Positions 45,346-52,904 of a stretch of DNA of 56,233 nt are shown here, piece after piece (the first letter of the stretch is position 1; every line of letters begins with the position of its first letter). The position numbers and the translations under genes are program-made. This stretch comes from Sphingomonas faeni. Lineage in GTDB: Bacteria > Pseudomonadota > Alphaproteobacteria > Sphingomonadales > Sphingomonadaceae. The notes beneath the pieces were generated by a model. That model ran no database searches. It was not told the DNA's origin and was given only the letters and a program-made list of their open reading frames with translations. The stretch lies in NCBI RefSeq assembly GCF_023195535.1, contig NZ_JALPNF010000013.1, positions 1 to 56,233 on the forward strand, in the 5' to 3' direction.

Positions 45346-45377
45346 TTTATTCCGATAATTGATATTCTCGGAATAAA
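45346..45377. promoter_or_regulatory. Perfect inverted repeat upstream of the tyrosine recombinase (candidate crossover site)
   Basis: TTTATTCCGA, 12-bp AT-rich spacer, TCGGAATAAA: a perfect 10-bp inverted repeat of 32 bp in all, 90 bp before the recombinase gene. Tyrosine recombinases act on two inverted binding arms of about 9-13 bp around a 6-8 bp core, so this could be the plasmid's resolution site; an operator for the gene is the alternative. Confidence 0.5.
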
Positions 45378-45466
45378 GATATTAAGGTCGGCCAAGGCAA
45401 AATGGGCGCGGATTTTGCGATCGATCGAACCCGTCGCCGCTTATCCCCGATCCGGAGCAACGACGC

Positions 45467-46459
45467 ATGACCGACGATCTCGACGACACCGCGCTGAAGC
45501 GGATTTCGCCGACACCGTTGATCCCGTTGCTGCTGGACGACGAGATCGAGGTGGCCCGCGCCTATGTCGCCGCGGCGCGGGCGCCGGCGACGCGACGGGC
45601 GTATGAGTCGGACTGGCGGATATTTCTCGCTTGGTGCGCGGCGCGGGCGATCGAGCCGCTGCCCGCCGCACCCGGCGCGGTGGCGATCTTCCTGTCGACC
45701 GAAGCGGATACCGGCGCGCGGCCATCGACGATCGGGCGGCGCCTGGCGGCGATCGGCTATATGCACGCGCAGGCCGGGTATGATCCGCCGCAGCAGCAAC
45801 CGGGCGCGGTCGCGATCCGCAATGTCGTCGCCGGGATCCGGCGAACCCACGGTATCAAGAAGGTCCAGAAGCGGGCCGCGGACGGCGACATGCTGCGCGA
45901 TATGTTGCGTGGCTGCGAAGGCGACAGCGTGCGTGCGGTGCGTGATCGCGCGCTGCTCGCGATCGGCATGGCGGCCGCCCTGCGGCGATCGGAACTGGTC
46001 GCGCTGGATATCGACGACGTCGCGATAACGCCCGACGGGCTGCTGATCACGATCCGCAAATCGAAGACCGACCAGGAAGGCGAAGGCGCGACGATCGCGG
46101 TGCCGGAAGGGCGTCGGATCCGGCCCAAGGCGCTGCTGCTGGCGTGGATCGCGTGCGCCGGGTTCGGTGACGGCCCGGTGTTCCGCAAGCTGACTCCGCA
46201 GGGGCGGATCACGGCCAAGCCGATGAGCGACCGCGGCGTGGCGCTGGTCGTCAAGGCACGCGCTGCGGCCGCGGGCTATGATCCGGCGCAGGTTGCCGGG
46301 CACTCGCTGCGGGCCGGCTTTTTGACCGAGGCGGCGCGGCAGGGCGCGACGGTGTTCAAGATGAAGGAGGTCAGCCGGCACAAGTCGCTTGAGATCCTGT
46401 CCGACTATGTCCGCAACCACGAGCTGTTTCGCGACCATGCCGGCGAACGCTTTCTGTAG
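45467..46459 (+). CDS. Tyrosine recombinase (XerC/D-like, plasmid resolution)
   Basis: 330 residues: SAM-like N-terminal DNA-binding domain (TRRAYESDWRIFLAWCAARA) and a C-terminal catalytic domain with the full set of residues: Arg ~173 (AALRRSELVALDIDD), Lys ~200 (KSKTDQEG), His279-x-x-Arg282 (GHSLR), His305 (SRHKS), Tyr314 (LSDYVRNHEL). Probably resolves plasmid multimers to aid inheritance. Starts the maintenance block; a perfect inverted repeat lies just upstream. Similar proteins also serve as integrases, but no att duplication is seen here. Confidence 0.88.
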   Translation: MTDDLDDTALKRISPTPLIPLLLDDEIEVARAYVAAARAPATRRAYESDWRIFLAWCAARAIEPLPAAPGAVAIFLSTEADTGARPSTIGRRLAAIGYMHAQAGYDPPQQQPGAVAIRNVVAGIRRTHGIKKVQKRAADGDMLRDMLRGCEGDSVRAVRDRALLAIGMAAALRRSELVALDIDDVAITPDGLLITIRKSKTDQEGEGATIAVPEGRRIRPKALLLAWIACAGFGDGPVFRKLTPQGRITAKPMSDRGVALVVKARAAAAGYDPAQVAGHSLRAGFLTEAARQGATVFKMKEVSRHKSLEILSDYVRNHELFRDHAGERFL

Positions 46460-46484
46460 CGCCGAAGCGATAGCGATCCGGCCT

Positions 46485-46563
46485 TATATATATGGCTATA
46501 TATACGAGGCACGAAGCCCATGCTTCCCATGGCGGGAAAATGGCTTGCTTCCCATCATGGGAA
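46485..46563. promoter_or_regulatory. higBA promoter/operator
   Basis: An AT palindrome TATATA-TATGGC-TATATA region (46485-46504) is followed by two near-identical palindromes TTCCC-ATGGC-GGGAA (46524-46538) and TTCCC-ATCAT-GGGAA (46549-46563), 25 bp centre to centre, ending 18 bases before higB. Paired palindromes like this are typical binding sites for an autoregulating HigA antitoxin. Confidence 0.65.
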
Positions 46564-46581
46564 ATGCTAGTTCGTCGAGGC

Positions 46582-46884
46582 ATGAGAATCATCGCCAGGA
46601 ACCGGTTGATCGCGTTCTGGGCGAGGCACCCGACGACCGAAGCCTCGTTGCGACATTGGCATGAGGTCGCCAGCGCGGCTTCGTGGAAGAGTCCGCTGGA
46701 GGTGGTCACGGACTTTTCGAAAGCCAAGTCGCTCGACGGCGAGCGGGTGCGGTTCGAGGTTGCCGGCGGGGACTATCGGATGGTGGTCGCGTTCGACTGG
46801 AAGCGGTCGATCGCCTTCATCAAGTTCGTCGGCACGCATGCGGACTATGACAAGATCGATGCGCTGACGGTGAGCCTGTTTTGA
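46582..46884 (+). CDS. higB: HigB-type mRNA interferase toxin
   Basis: 100 residues, MRIIARNRLIAFWARHPTTE, WHEVASAASWKSPLEVVTDF, RVRFEVAGGDYRMVVAFDWK, AFIKFVGTHADYDKIDAL: the RelE-fold HigB_toxin family, which cuts mRNA on the ribosome. Toxin-first order (higB before higA) is the hallmark of this type. The basic and aromatic residues near the C-terminus (KFVGTHADYDKI) are those used in the active site of relatives. It stabilises the plasmid by post-segregational killing. Confidence 0.9.
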   Translation: MRIIARNRLIAFWARHPTTEASLRHWHEVASAASWKSPLEVVTDFSKAKSLDGERVRFEVAGGDYRMVVAFDWKRSIAFIKFVGTHADYDKIDALTVSLF

Positions 46885-46907
46885 CTATGCCCAATGGAGG
46901 TGGTGCG

Positions 46908-47276
46908 ATGCACATTCGTCCTATCCGGACCGACGAGGATCACGAAACGGCGCTGCGCGAGATCGAGGCGCTGTGGGGCGCGGAAGACGGCACCGAGGCG
47001 GGCGATCGGCTCGACGTGCTGGCGACCTTGGTCGAGACGTATGAGAGCCGGCGCTGGCCGATCGAACCGCTGGATCCGGTGCGCGCGATCGAGGCGGCGA
47101 TGGAGATGAACGGCTATACCCGCGCCGAACTCGCCGCGCTGATTGGGCAGTCGCGCGCGACCGAGATACTGGCGCGTCACCGTGCCCTCACGCTTCCGAT
47201 GATCCGCAAGATCGCGGGGGCGTGGCACGTCCCCGAAAAGGTGCTGGTGCAGGATTACGCGCTGGCGACGGCGTAG
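46908..47276 (+). CDS. higA: HigA-type antitoxin
   Basis: 122 residues from ATG 46908, preceded by GGAGG seven bases away. The N-terminal part is acidic (RTDEDHETALREIEALWGAE) and binds toxin in relatives. The C-terminal helix-turn-helix, XRE-like (MNGYTRAELAALIGQSRATE, LARHRALTLPMIRKIAGAWH), binds the operator. 23 bases after higB. A TTG start at 46881 is possible but has no ribosome site. Confidence 0.9.
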   Translation: MHIRPIRTDEDHETALREIEALWGAEDGTEAGDRLDVLATLVETYESRRWPIEPLDPVRAIEAAMEMNGYTRAELAALIGQSRATEILARHRALTLPMIRKIAGAWHVPEKVLVQDYALATA

Positions 47277-47285
47277 GCGGAGAGC

Positions 47286-47705
47286 ATGACATATTTCCGT
47301 AGGGCCACCGCATCGCTGGCGTGCTTGATCCTTGTGGCAGGCTGCGACCGGGCATCATCGCCCACGCCAACAACAAATCCGGCAGCGGCGAAGGCGGCGG
47401 AGGATCCGATAAAGGCGGACGTCGACCGGATGGAGGCTGGGATACGGATCGCCGCCGCGACCAAGCGGATCGACGAACTGGAGCAACAGGTCGGCGCGTT
47501 GCAGGCAACGCCGGAAAAGCTCGATCTCGAGCTGCTGACCAACCGTGTGGAGGCCCTGGAGGCCAAGGTTGGCGGCGATGTATCTTCCCCGGGAAAGCCG
47601 TTGGGGAAAACAACGTCCGATCTTGGTCAAACGTCTCGATCGGGTTTGAAACCCGAAGGGTCTCGGCAAGCTAAACAGCAAACCTCTAAATCGAGTTTGC
47701 TCTGA
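47286..47705 (+). CDS. Small coiled-coil lipoprotein downstream of higBA
   Basis: 139 residues. Signal peptide with lipobox LVAGC (Cys about residue 20), a Pro/Thr-rich linker, a coiled coil (KRIDELEQQVGALQATPEKL, LTNRVEALEAKVGG), and a Ser/Gly/Lys-rich unstructured tail. Nine bases after higA with GGCGGAGAG upstream, so likely part of the operon. No family recognised. It could be an unrelated surface protein or a third member linked to the toxin-antitoxin pair. Confidence 0.7.
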   Translation: MTYFRRATASLACLILVAGCDRASSPTPTTNPAAAKAAEDPIKADVDRMEAGIRIAAATKRIDELEQQVGALQATPEKLDLELLTNRVEALEAKVGGDVSSPGKPLGKTTSDLGQTSRSGLKPEGSRQAKQQTSKSSLL

Positions 47706-48070
47706 CCTGAAGACAGGCCACGGTTGACGATTGATCATTACAATTAGGCGGTTGCATACCGTCTAGTTTGCGTCGGCAATTACGCCATTGCTCGGAGACG
47801 AGGCGGTGGCCGCGTTTGATTATCAAAACGTTCCCGGGCTAGGAGAGAACGCTGGTGGGGCTTCTGACGGCGCGTGGGTGGCAATTCACCGACTTGTTCG
47901 CGCGAGCTCAATCGGTTCGCCGAGGCGTCCGCTATCGTAGAACGGCTATCCTTCGACATGACGCGGTGAGGCATGTATGTCTGTCGTGATGTAGGCGTGT
48001 CGACAGATAGACAACAGCTTCAATCTCAACGTGTCGTCGTGCTCGACTGACATGCGTCGCTGCGGACCGA
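47706..48070. other. Intergenic region with one 8-bp repeat array
   Basis: No convincing gene. From 47974 to 48013 it holds five contiguous 8-bp units TGTATGTC, TGTCGTGA, TGTAGGCG, TGTCGACA, GATAGACA, related to the arrays described at 48653, 48828, 51601 and 52227. The rest shows nothing recognisable. Confidence 0.55.
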
Positions 48071-48520
48071 TCAAGAACGTAAGGCAAGACGGTCGCGGGT
48101 AAGGCGGGGATCCTCGTACAGGTCGCGCAGCGCGCGCAGGCGGAACGCGTTCCACCAGCGTTGCCAGCGATGCTCGGCCGCGTCGTGGAGCATGTGGCAG
48201 CGCTGGCACAGGGCGGCGAGGTTGGCCGGCGTGTTGTGCCCCGGGTCGTGATCGAGATGCGCACAGGCCAGGACGACATAGGTGGTGCGGACGCCGGCCA
48301 GCTCGAACCGGTCGCGGACCACGATCCGTCGACCGCGCTCCGAGCGCCAGCATCCCGTTTCGGCGTCCCACCAGCGCCCATCGCCGAGATGCGCGACGAA
48401 ACGGCGATGCGGCCGCGCGCACTGTTCGCAACGCGCGCCGGCGCGGCCGAACCGGATCGTGTCCGACACTTGCCGCCAGTCGATCGGATAGAGCCAGCGG
48501 TTTTCGGGGCGGATCGGCAT
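48071..48520 (-). CDS. HNH-type endonuclease-like protein
   Basis: 149 residues from ATG 48520 (MPIRPENRWLYPIDWRQVSD). Zinc-type Cys pair CEQC near 36-39 and the HNH core VVLACAHLDHDPGHNTPANL, AALCQRCHMLHDAAEHRWQR with Cys and His for metal binding. Similar short HNH proteins are common on sphingomonad plasmids and phages; the target is unknown. A longer upstream frame crosses the 8-bp array and lacks a ribosome site, so it is not used. Confidence 0.75.
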   Translation of the reverse strand: MPIRPENRWLYPIDWRQVSDTIRFGRAGARCEQCARPHRRFVAHLGDGRWWDAETGCWRSERGRRIVVRDRFELAGVRTTYVVLACAHLDHDPGHNTPANLAALCQRCHMLHDAAEHRWQRWWNAFRLRALRDLYEDPRLTRDRLALRS

Positions 48521-48652
48521 CGTGATTCTATGAGTCACCGCCGATTCGAAGGAAAGCGAAATCTTTCGCCTTTCGTTGCCGTCCTGTTCCGGACGTGTTC
48601 GAGAAGCGGATCGGCCAAGGGCGGAAGCACTACCGCAGACAACATTCTGATA

Positions 48653-48732
48653 TGTCGACACATCGACACATCGACTTGTCGAGCCGTCGATCTGTCAGAT
48701 CGTCGGAACGTCGAGATGTTTGAATGTTTGCT
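48653..48732. repeat. Array of ten contiguous 8-bp units (candidate centromere)
   Basis: TGTCGACA, CATCGACA, CATCGACT, TGTCGAGC, CGTCGATC, TGTCAGAT, CGTCGGAA, CGTCGAGA, TGTTTGAA, TGTTTGCT. The TCGA core recurs at exactly 8-bp steps (48655, 48663, 48671, 48679, 48687, degenerate at 48695 and 48703, again 48711). A period of exactly 8 bp without spacers is typical of ribbon-helix-helix protein sites, such as MetJ boxes. Upstream of repA. Confidence 0.75.
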
Positions 48733-48827
48733 GTGTTGCCTTCTCCTCGAATGCGGAGAGATTGGATCCGGACTGGCGACTAGGCAGACCCGTAGCAAAT
48801 GCGCGGCGCACCCTATCACGCCTCGCC

Positions 48828-48875
48828 TGTCGAAGCCTCGACGCGCCGACATGTCGACATGTCGACATTCAGACA
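48828..48875. repeat. Second array of six 8-bp units
   Basis: TGTCGAAG, CCTCGACG, CGCCGACA, TGTCGACA, TGTCGACA, TTCAGACA, in register at 8-bp steps, about 180 bp before the repA start. Same consensus as the other arrays. Confidence 0.7.
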
Positions 48876-48951
48876 GGGTAGGACGCATCAGAGCAACGGC
48901 AGGACCAGATGGAGCATTTAGTCGATTTGCTTGAAAGGCCCGGTGAATTTC

Positions 48952-49039
48952 TACTCGAAAGCACGAACTGGAGGGCGGTAGCGCCCCCCCTGCCCCGTAT
49001 GGCAGGAGATGGGATGCCAAAAGTTCGTGCTTTCGAGTA
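48952..49039. promoter_or_regulatory. repA operator: inverted pair of iteron sequences
   Basis: TACTCGAAAGCACGAACT at 48952-48969 and its exact complement at 49022-49039 form an 18-bp perfect inverted repeat across 52 bp, immediately before the repA ribosome site (AGGA) and ATG 49050. The same core forms the direct iterons after the gene. Inverted iterons at the rep promoter are the usual site of initiator autorepression. Confidence 0.75.
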
Positions 49040-49049
49040 GGAATAGCCA

Positions 49050-50093
49050 ATGACCCGATCGCCCACCGTAAAGCGTACCAAGGATGGCAAGACGACGCCG
49101 TCCAGGATCCCCCAAGGCGAGCTCTTCCTGCTCGACAGCCCGCTGTACGGCGAGATCCGCGGCGAGCGATCGCTGATGGCCTTCCCGTTCTTCGCGCTCA
49201 GCAAGAATGCCTGGATGAAGCCGCTCAGCTATCAGACCGATACCGTCACGATCGAGGTCCGCCCGAGCGCCAGCGGCGTGGCGACGATTTACGACAAGGA
49301 GATCGTGCTCTACATCGCCAGCCTGATGGCCGCCAAGCTCGAGGCGGGCGAGGATGTCGCGCAGGATTTCGTGTTCACCGCGCACGATCTGTTCAGCGTC
49401 ACCGGCAGCAACCACAGCGCGCGCTCCTATGGCCGGCTGTCGGAGGCGCTGGAACGGCTCCAAGGCACGCAGATCAAGACCAATATCGAGGCGGGCGGAG
49501 AAGGCGAGGAAGGGTTTTTCTCGTGGTTGTCCGAAGCAAAGCTGCATTACAACAAGACGCGGGCCGGCGAGCGGCGGTTGAAGGCGGTCAAGGTTCGGCT
49601 CTGCGACTGGCTGTTCAGGGCGATCCTGCTCGATCGGCATGTCCTCGACTATGCCGCGGCGTATTTTCAACTGGGACCGATCGAACGGCGGATCTACGAA
49701 GTCGCACGCTCGACCGGCGATGGCGACGGCTTCGAAATCGACCTCGCGACCTTCCGGCTGCAGATCGGCTACCAGAATCCGCTTGCCAATTTCCGTGCGG
49801 CACTGCGGCAAATCGCGGGCGCCGACACGATTCCGGACTACCGGCTCGAACTGATCGAGACCGTCAGCGACCCCGACGCGGTGGTCGATACCGTCAAGCG
49901 CGGCCGCAAGAGCAACCCGGTCAAGGTCGTCATCACCCGGCGCCCAGCCTTGCTCGACTCTGCGCCGTTGATGGGTCCGCCGACGGAAGCGGCCCACGAA
50001 GCGGCCCACGACGTGGCGCGGGGATCGATGCGCCACTCGATTTCCGAATCACGGCGCGAATCGGCATCGCCCGATTTCGATCGGGCATCGTGA
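49050..50093 (+). CDS. repA: Plasmid replication initiator protein (RPA family)
   Basis: 347 residues. Family signature of replication initiator protein A (PF10134 type): QGELFLLDSPLYGEIRGERS, MAFPFFALSKNAWMKPLSYQ, IYDKEIVLYIASLMAAKLEA, FTAHDLFSVTGSNHSARSYG and WLFRAILLDRHVLDYAAAYF. Probably two winged-helix domains binding iterons. Iteron-type operator at its promoter and iteron array directly after its stop support the role. C-terminus is Ala/His-rich and variable. RepA proteins of this class drive many alphaproteobacterial plasmids including rhamnose-operon biofilm plasmids. Confidence 0.9.
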   Translation: MTRSPTVKRTKDGKTTPSRIPQGELFLLDSPLYGEIRGERSLMAFPFFALSKNAWMKPLSYQTDTVTIEVRPSASGVATIYDKEIVLYIASLMAAKLEAGEDVAQDFVFTAHDLFSVTGSNHSARSYGRLSEALERLQGTQIKTNIEAGGEGEEGFFSWLSEAKLHYNKTRAGERRLKAVKVRLCDWLFRAILLDRHVLDYAAAYFQLGPIERRIYEVARSTGDGDGFEIDLATFRLQIGYQNPLANFRAALRQIAGADTIPDYRLELIETVSDPDAVVDTVKRGRKSNPVKVVITRRPALLDSAPLMGPPTEAAHEAAHDVARGSMRHSISESRRESASPDFDRAS

Positions 50094-50262
50094 ATTGATA
50101 CTCGAAAGCACGAACTTGCATCGGAATTGATATCCAAAAGCACGAAGACACACGGTAATTCATACTCGAAAGCACGAATGCGCGCATGAATTGATACTCG
50201 AAAGCACGAACTTTTGACTGCGAAATGTAAAGTAATTCGTAATTGATACTCGAAAGCACGAA
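50094..50262. other. Origin of replication with five phased iterons
   Basis: 21-bp direct repeats with core TACTCGAAAGCACGAA start at 50094, 50126 (degenerate: TATCCAAAAGCACGAA), 50158, 50190 and 50242. The first four are spaced exactly 32 bp (about three helical turns), the last 52 bp (about five turns), so all lie on one face of the helix. The AT-rich stretch between the fourth and fifth (50211-50241) could be the melting region. No clear DnaA box was found by eye. Beyond the repeats, up to 50540, lie a hairpin (50367) and nothing else recognised. Confidence 0.85.
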
Positions 50263-50366
50263 CCGTAGGTGCTTTCACTCTCCGGGATTTGCTGCAAAAA
50301 TCGAGAAATGTCGGCGCTGATGCTGGCACGACCGAAGATGGAGTGGCTGTGACCTCATAAAGGAAA

Positions 50367-50385
50367 GCCCGGCACGAGGCCGGGC
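50367..50385 (-). terminator. Hairpin near the origin, terminator-like on the minus strand
   Basis: GCCCGGC-ACGAG-GCCGGGC; on the minus strand it is followed by TTTCCTTT, the form of an intrinsic terminator for leftward transcription. No leftward gene ends there, so it may stop a regulatory or primer RNA, or block transcription into the iterons. Confidence 0.45.
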
Positions 50386-50540
50386 ATCCCAAGCTTAGAT
50401 GGAGCGACGTCGCCAAACGTCGATCCGGGGTCACAATCAGACCCCCTTCACATAGCCGGACACGAACTTCGGTTCAAGGATGCGCGTTCCGCGCCACGCC
50501 CCTTTTTGCCTTGGTCCCAGCCCCGACAAGGGGATGGAAG

Positions 50541-51347
50541 ATGACGGTTTTTACCCTGGGCCAGGCGACCGCGAGGGCGCTCGGCAAGGCGGGCGCGAGC
50601 GTAGGCGCGCGCAATGTAGCGTCTGATGCCGGCACCAAGCGCGCCCGCATGCCGCATCGCACAGGCGCACCGGTGCTGCGCGACAGCATCGAGGCGGGGA
50701 CGTTCGAGGAGCTGTTCTTTGCGGTGCCGGCCAAGGGCGAGACCGACAAATTGCTGCGGATTGCCCGGCGGACGCTCGATGCGGGCCGCCAGTTGCGCCG
50801 CGAGGCCCGCGCCGGCGATCGCATCCTGACCGCGGCCGAGCGCCGGATCGTCACGCTGACCGCCGCTGCCGTCCGGGTCTACGAGGAGATCCTCACGCTG
50901 GCACGGCTCAACCGCGGGCGGGTCTTCCCGAGCTACGATCACCTGTCGGATGCGACCAGCCTCGGCCGCGCGACCATCGCCCGCGCCCTCCATATCCTCG
51001 AGGACATCGGATTTCTCGTTCGCCAGCGCCGCTTCAAGCGGATCGACGCGGACGGACCGGGGCCACGCTATCGGCAGACGTCCAACGCGTACCGCCCGAC
51101 CCTGCCCCAGCGTGTGCTTGGCTTCATGCCCCGCTGGATGCGGCCGGCCCCCCTGCCCGACGATGCAGTACAGCACGAAATCGACCGTACCGGCGAGGTC
51201 GCGACGATGGTCGCGGGACTATCCTGCCGGGATATGGCAGCGGCCACGGTCGGGGGGCAATTAGGCAAGATGCTCGCCAAACTCGGTGCAACCATCGATC
51301 GTCGAGAGCGCGAGTCTCATATCCATCCGCAACCGCTCCTAACTTAA
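50541..51347 (+). CDS. Winged-helix DNA-binding plasmid protein
   Basis: 268 residues from ATG 50541 (MTVFTLGQATARALGKAGAS). The middle holds RILTAAERRIVTLTAAAVRV and a winged helix-turn-helix at about 130-175: NRGRVFPSYDHLSDATSLGR, ATIARALHILEDIGFLVRQR. The C-terminal region is variable. It lies between the origin and parA, a usual place for an auxiliary replication protein on sphingomonad plasmids. Could be a second initiator, copy-number regulator or partition helper; the sequence does not decide. Confidence 0.65.
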   Translation: MTVFTLGQATARALGKAGASVGARNVASDAGTKRARMPHRTGAPVLRDSIEAGTFEELFFAVPAKGETDKLLRIARRTLDAGRQLRREARAGDRILTAAERRIVTLTAAAVRVYEEILTLARLNRGRVFPSYDHLSDATSLGRATIARALHILEDIGFLVRQRRFKRIDADGPGPRYRQTSNAYRPTLPQRVLGFMPRWMRPAPLPDDAVQHEIDRTGEVATMVAGLSCRDMAAATVGGQLGKMLAKLGATIDRRERESHIHPQPLLT

Positions 51348-51600
51348 TATGATTATCTTATATCGAACCGACCTAGCCGGTCGGTGCATTTGCCTGACGG
51401 CACCGGAAAGACTCGTAGAACCAAAACAAACGCAAAAACAAAGGACAACCTCGAAATGCCGGCTACGCCGTCACATGCTCCCTAGATGGAGCAAGCGGTT
51501 GGCGGTGCGTTTCAAACGGCTGACCTATCGATCGGGGAAACCGTCGAGGAGAGGGCAGAGGCGAGGTTTGTGGCCAGATCGCTTGCCAGCCCTGTTGCCT

Positions 51601-51640
51601 TGTCGCCATGTAGACATGTAGGTGGTCTGACATGACGACA
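51601..51640. repeat. 8-bp repeat array overlapping the parA start
   Basis: TGTCGCCA, TGTAGACA, TGTAGGTG, GTCTGACA, TGACGACA in 8-bp register. The parA ATG (51632) is inside the array, so a protein bound here would block parA transcription or translation initiation: a probable autoregulatory site. Confidence 0.65.
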
Positions 51641-52300
51641 ATCGCAATCATCAGCCAAAAGGGCGGGGCCGGCAAGACGACGCTGGCGCTGCATCTTGCC
51701 GCAGCCGCGCACGATTCCGGGCGGGTCGCGCTCGTCATCGACACCGATCCCCAGGCAACCGCCAGTCAATGGGCCGCGTGGCGCCAGGAGGCTCCGCCCG
51801 AAGTGATCGACAGTCCGCCACCACGGCTCGCCGCCAAGGTCGCCCAGGCGAAAGAGCAGGGGGCCGAATTCATCGTCATCGATACCCCCCCGCATGCCGA
51901 CAGCGCCGCCCGCGCCGCAGTCGAGATCGCCGACCTGGTGCTGATCCCGTGTCGGCCCAGCGCGTTCGATCTCTCGGCGATCCAGACGACCGCAAAGCTG
52001 GTGCAATTGTTGCGCAAGCCCGCCTTCGTCGTCTTCACCGCCGGCTCGCCCAATGCGCCGCGCGTGTATCAGGAGGCTGGCGAACTGGTCGAAAGCTTCG
52101 GTACGCCCGCCTGTCCGATCCAGATCCCTGATCGCGCCGCATTCCGTCACGCCAGCGCCGAAGGGCGAACGGTCATGGAATTCGAGCCGACAGGCAAGGC
52201 CGCGGACGATGTTCGACAGATCTTCGAGTGGACATGTCGACAGGTCGGCATATCAACACCGACCATCAAACCGGCGCGAAAAGGAAAAGTCGCAGCATGA
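51632..52300 (+). CDS. parA: ParA-family partition ATPase
   Basis: 222 residues, MTTIAIISQKGGAGKTTLAL: deviant Walker A KGGAGKTT at residues 10-17, Walker A' LVIDTDPQATAS, Walker B FIVIDTPPHAD. Short form without an N-terminal DNA-binding domain (type Ib-like), which generally works with a small ribbon-helix-helix partner rather than a large ParB. Stop overlaps the next start (ATGA). Start lies within an 8-bp repeat array. Confidence 0.92.
   Translation: MTTIAIISQKGGAGKTTLALHLAAAAHDSGRVALVIDTDPQATASQWAAWRQEAPPEVIDSPPPRLAAKVAQAKEQGAEFIVIDTPPHADSAARAAVEIADLVLIPCRPSAFDLSAIQTTAKLVQLLRKPAFVVFTAGSPNAPRVYQEAGELVESFGTPACPIQIPDRAAFRHASAEGRTVMEFEPTGKAADDVRQIFEWTCRQVGISTPTIKPARKGKVAA
52227..52258. repeat. 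8-bp repeat array inside the parA end
   Basis: AGTGGACA, TGTCGACA, GGTCGGCA, TATCAACA in 8-bp register, within the last codons of parA and 38 bases before the partner gene start. Being inside coding sequence it may be partly coincidence, but it matches the consensus seen elsewhere. Confidence 0.45.
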
Positions 52301-52608
52301 GCCGCAAACCCTCGTTCGCCAATCTGCGTGATCGCACATCCCCTGGAGCTGTCACCGCGCAGGCAACAACGGACGGCCAGGTGCCGACCGTGAATATTCC
52401 GAACGGCCAGACCATAGCGGGGCAGGGGGCCACCACCGGTCCCGCCAGCCGCCAGGGCCGCAAGCAGATCGCCGGTTTCTTTTCGCCCGAAATGTCGTTC
52501 GCGATGCATACGCTCGCACGCCGCCATGGCCGAAGCCTCCAGACGCTGATGGCCGAAGCCTTCAACGACGTCCTGCGTAAGCACGGCGAAAGCCCAATCG
52601 GCGATTGA
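52297..52608 (+). CDS. Ribbon-helix-helix partner of ParA (centromere-binding candidate)
   Basis: 103 residues from ATG 52297, which overlaps the parA stop. The disordered N-terminus (MSRKPSFANLRDRTSPGAVT) could stimulate ParA, as in ParG-like proteins. The C-terminal KQIAGFFSPEMSFAMHTLAR and GRSLQTLMAEAFNDVLRKHG match a ribbon-helix-helix fold (beta strand, two helices). Operon position makes it the ParB-like member of a type Ib system, and it is the natural binder of the TGTCGACA arrays. Confidence 0.82.
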   Translation: MSRKPSFANLRDRTSPGAVTAQATTDGQVPTVNIPNGQTIAGQGATTGPASRQGRKQIAGFFSPEMSFAMHTLARRHGRSLQTLMAEAFNDVLRKHGESPIGD

Positions 52609-52904
52609 GGGAGCAGCAGTCAGCTTTGCACGTTCGAAATAGGCAGGTACATTTTTCAGCCTATCGTATAAACGCGATAGCCAATAGCTAGGCCTCTACA
52701 GCCGATCTATTAGAGTCAGATATATAACAAATATTCGAGAACCCGCCGAAAGTTGATCCAGGAGGTTCCGTATCAAGACGCGGAGCGCATGAAAAAGATA
52801 AAACGGTATGGGGATAGCTATCATTATTGGGGCTTACCACTAATGCCTGTATATAAACGGTATAAGCCGTTGCCAATTGATAAGAGCGATAAATGGGGGG
52901 GGGC
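52609..52904. other. AT-rich intergenic region
   Basis: Noticeably AT-rich compared with the plasmid backbone. No gene is supported. It contains the promoter of the zinc-ribbon gene and marks the end of the replication/partition block. Confidence 0.4.

Noticed and set aside
47793..47940. Short plus-strand frame ending near 47940
   Set aside because: No start with ribosome site and no recognisable features.
48653..48875. Short regular repeats as a CRISPR or simple microsatellite
   Set aside because: Units are contiguous with degenerate edges and a conserved TCGA core and recur near parA, unlike a CRISPR or slippage repeat.
50094..50262. CRISPR-like spaced repeats
   Set aside because: Repeats are not palindromic, gaps are only 11-31 bp, two repeats differ, there are no cas genes, and the initiator gene is adjacent: they are iterons.
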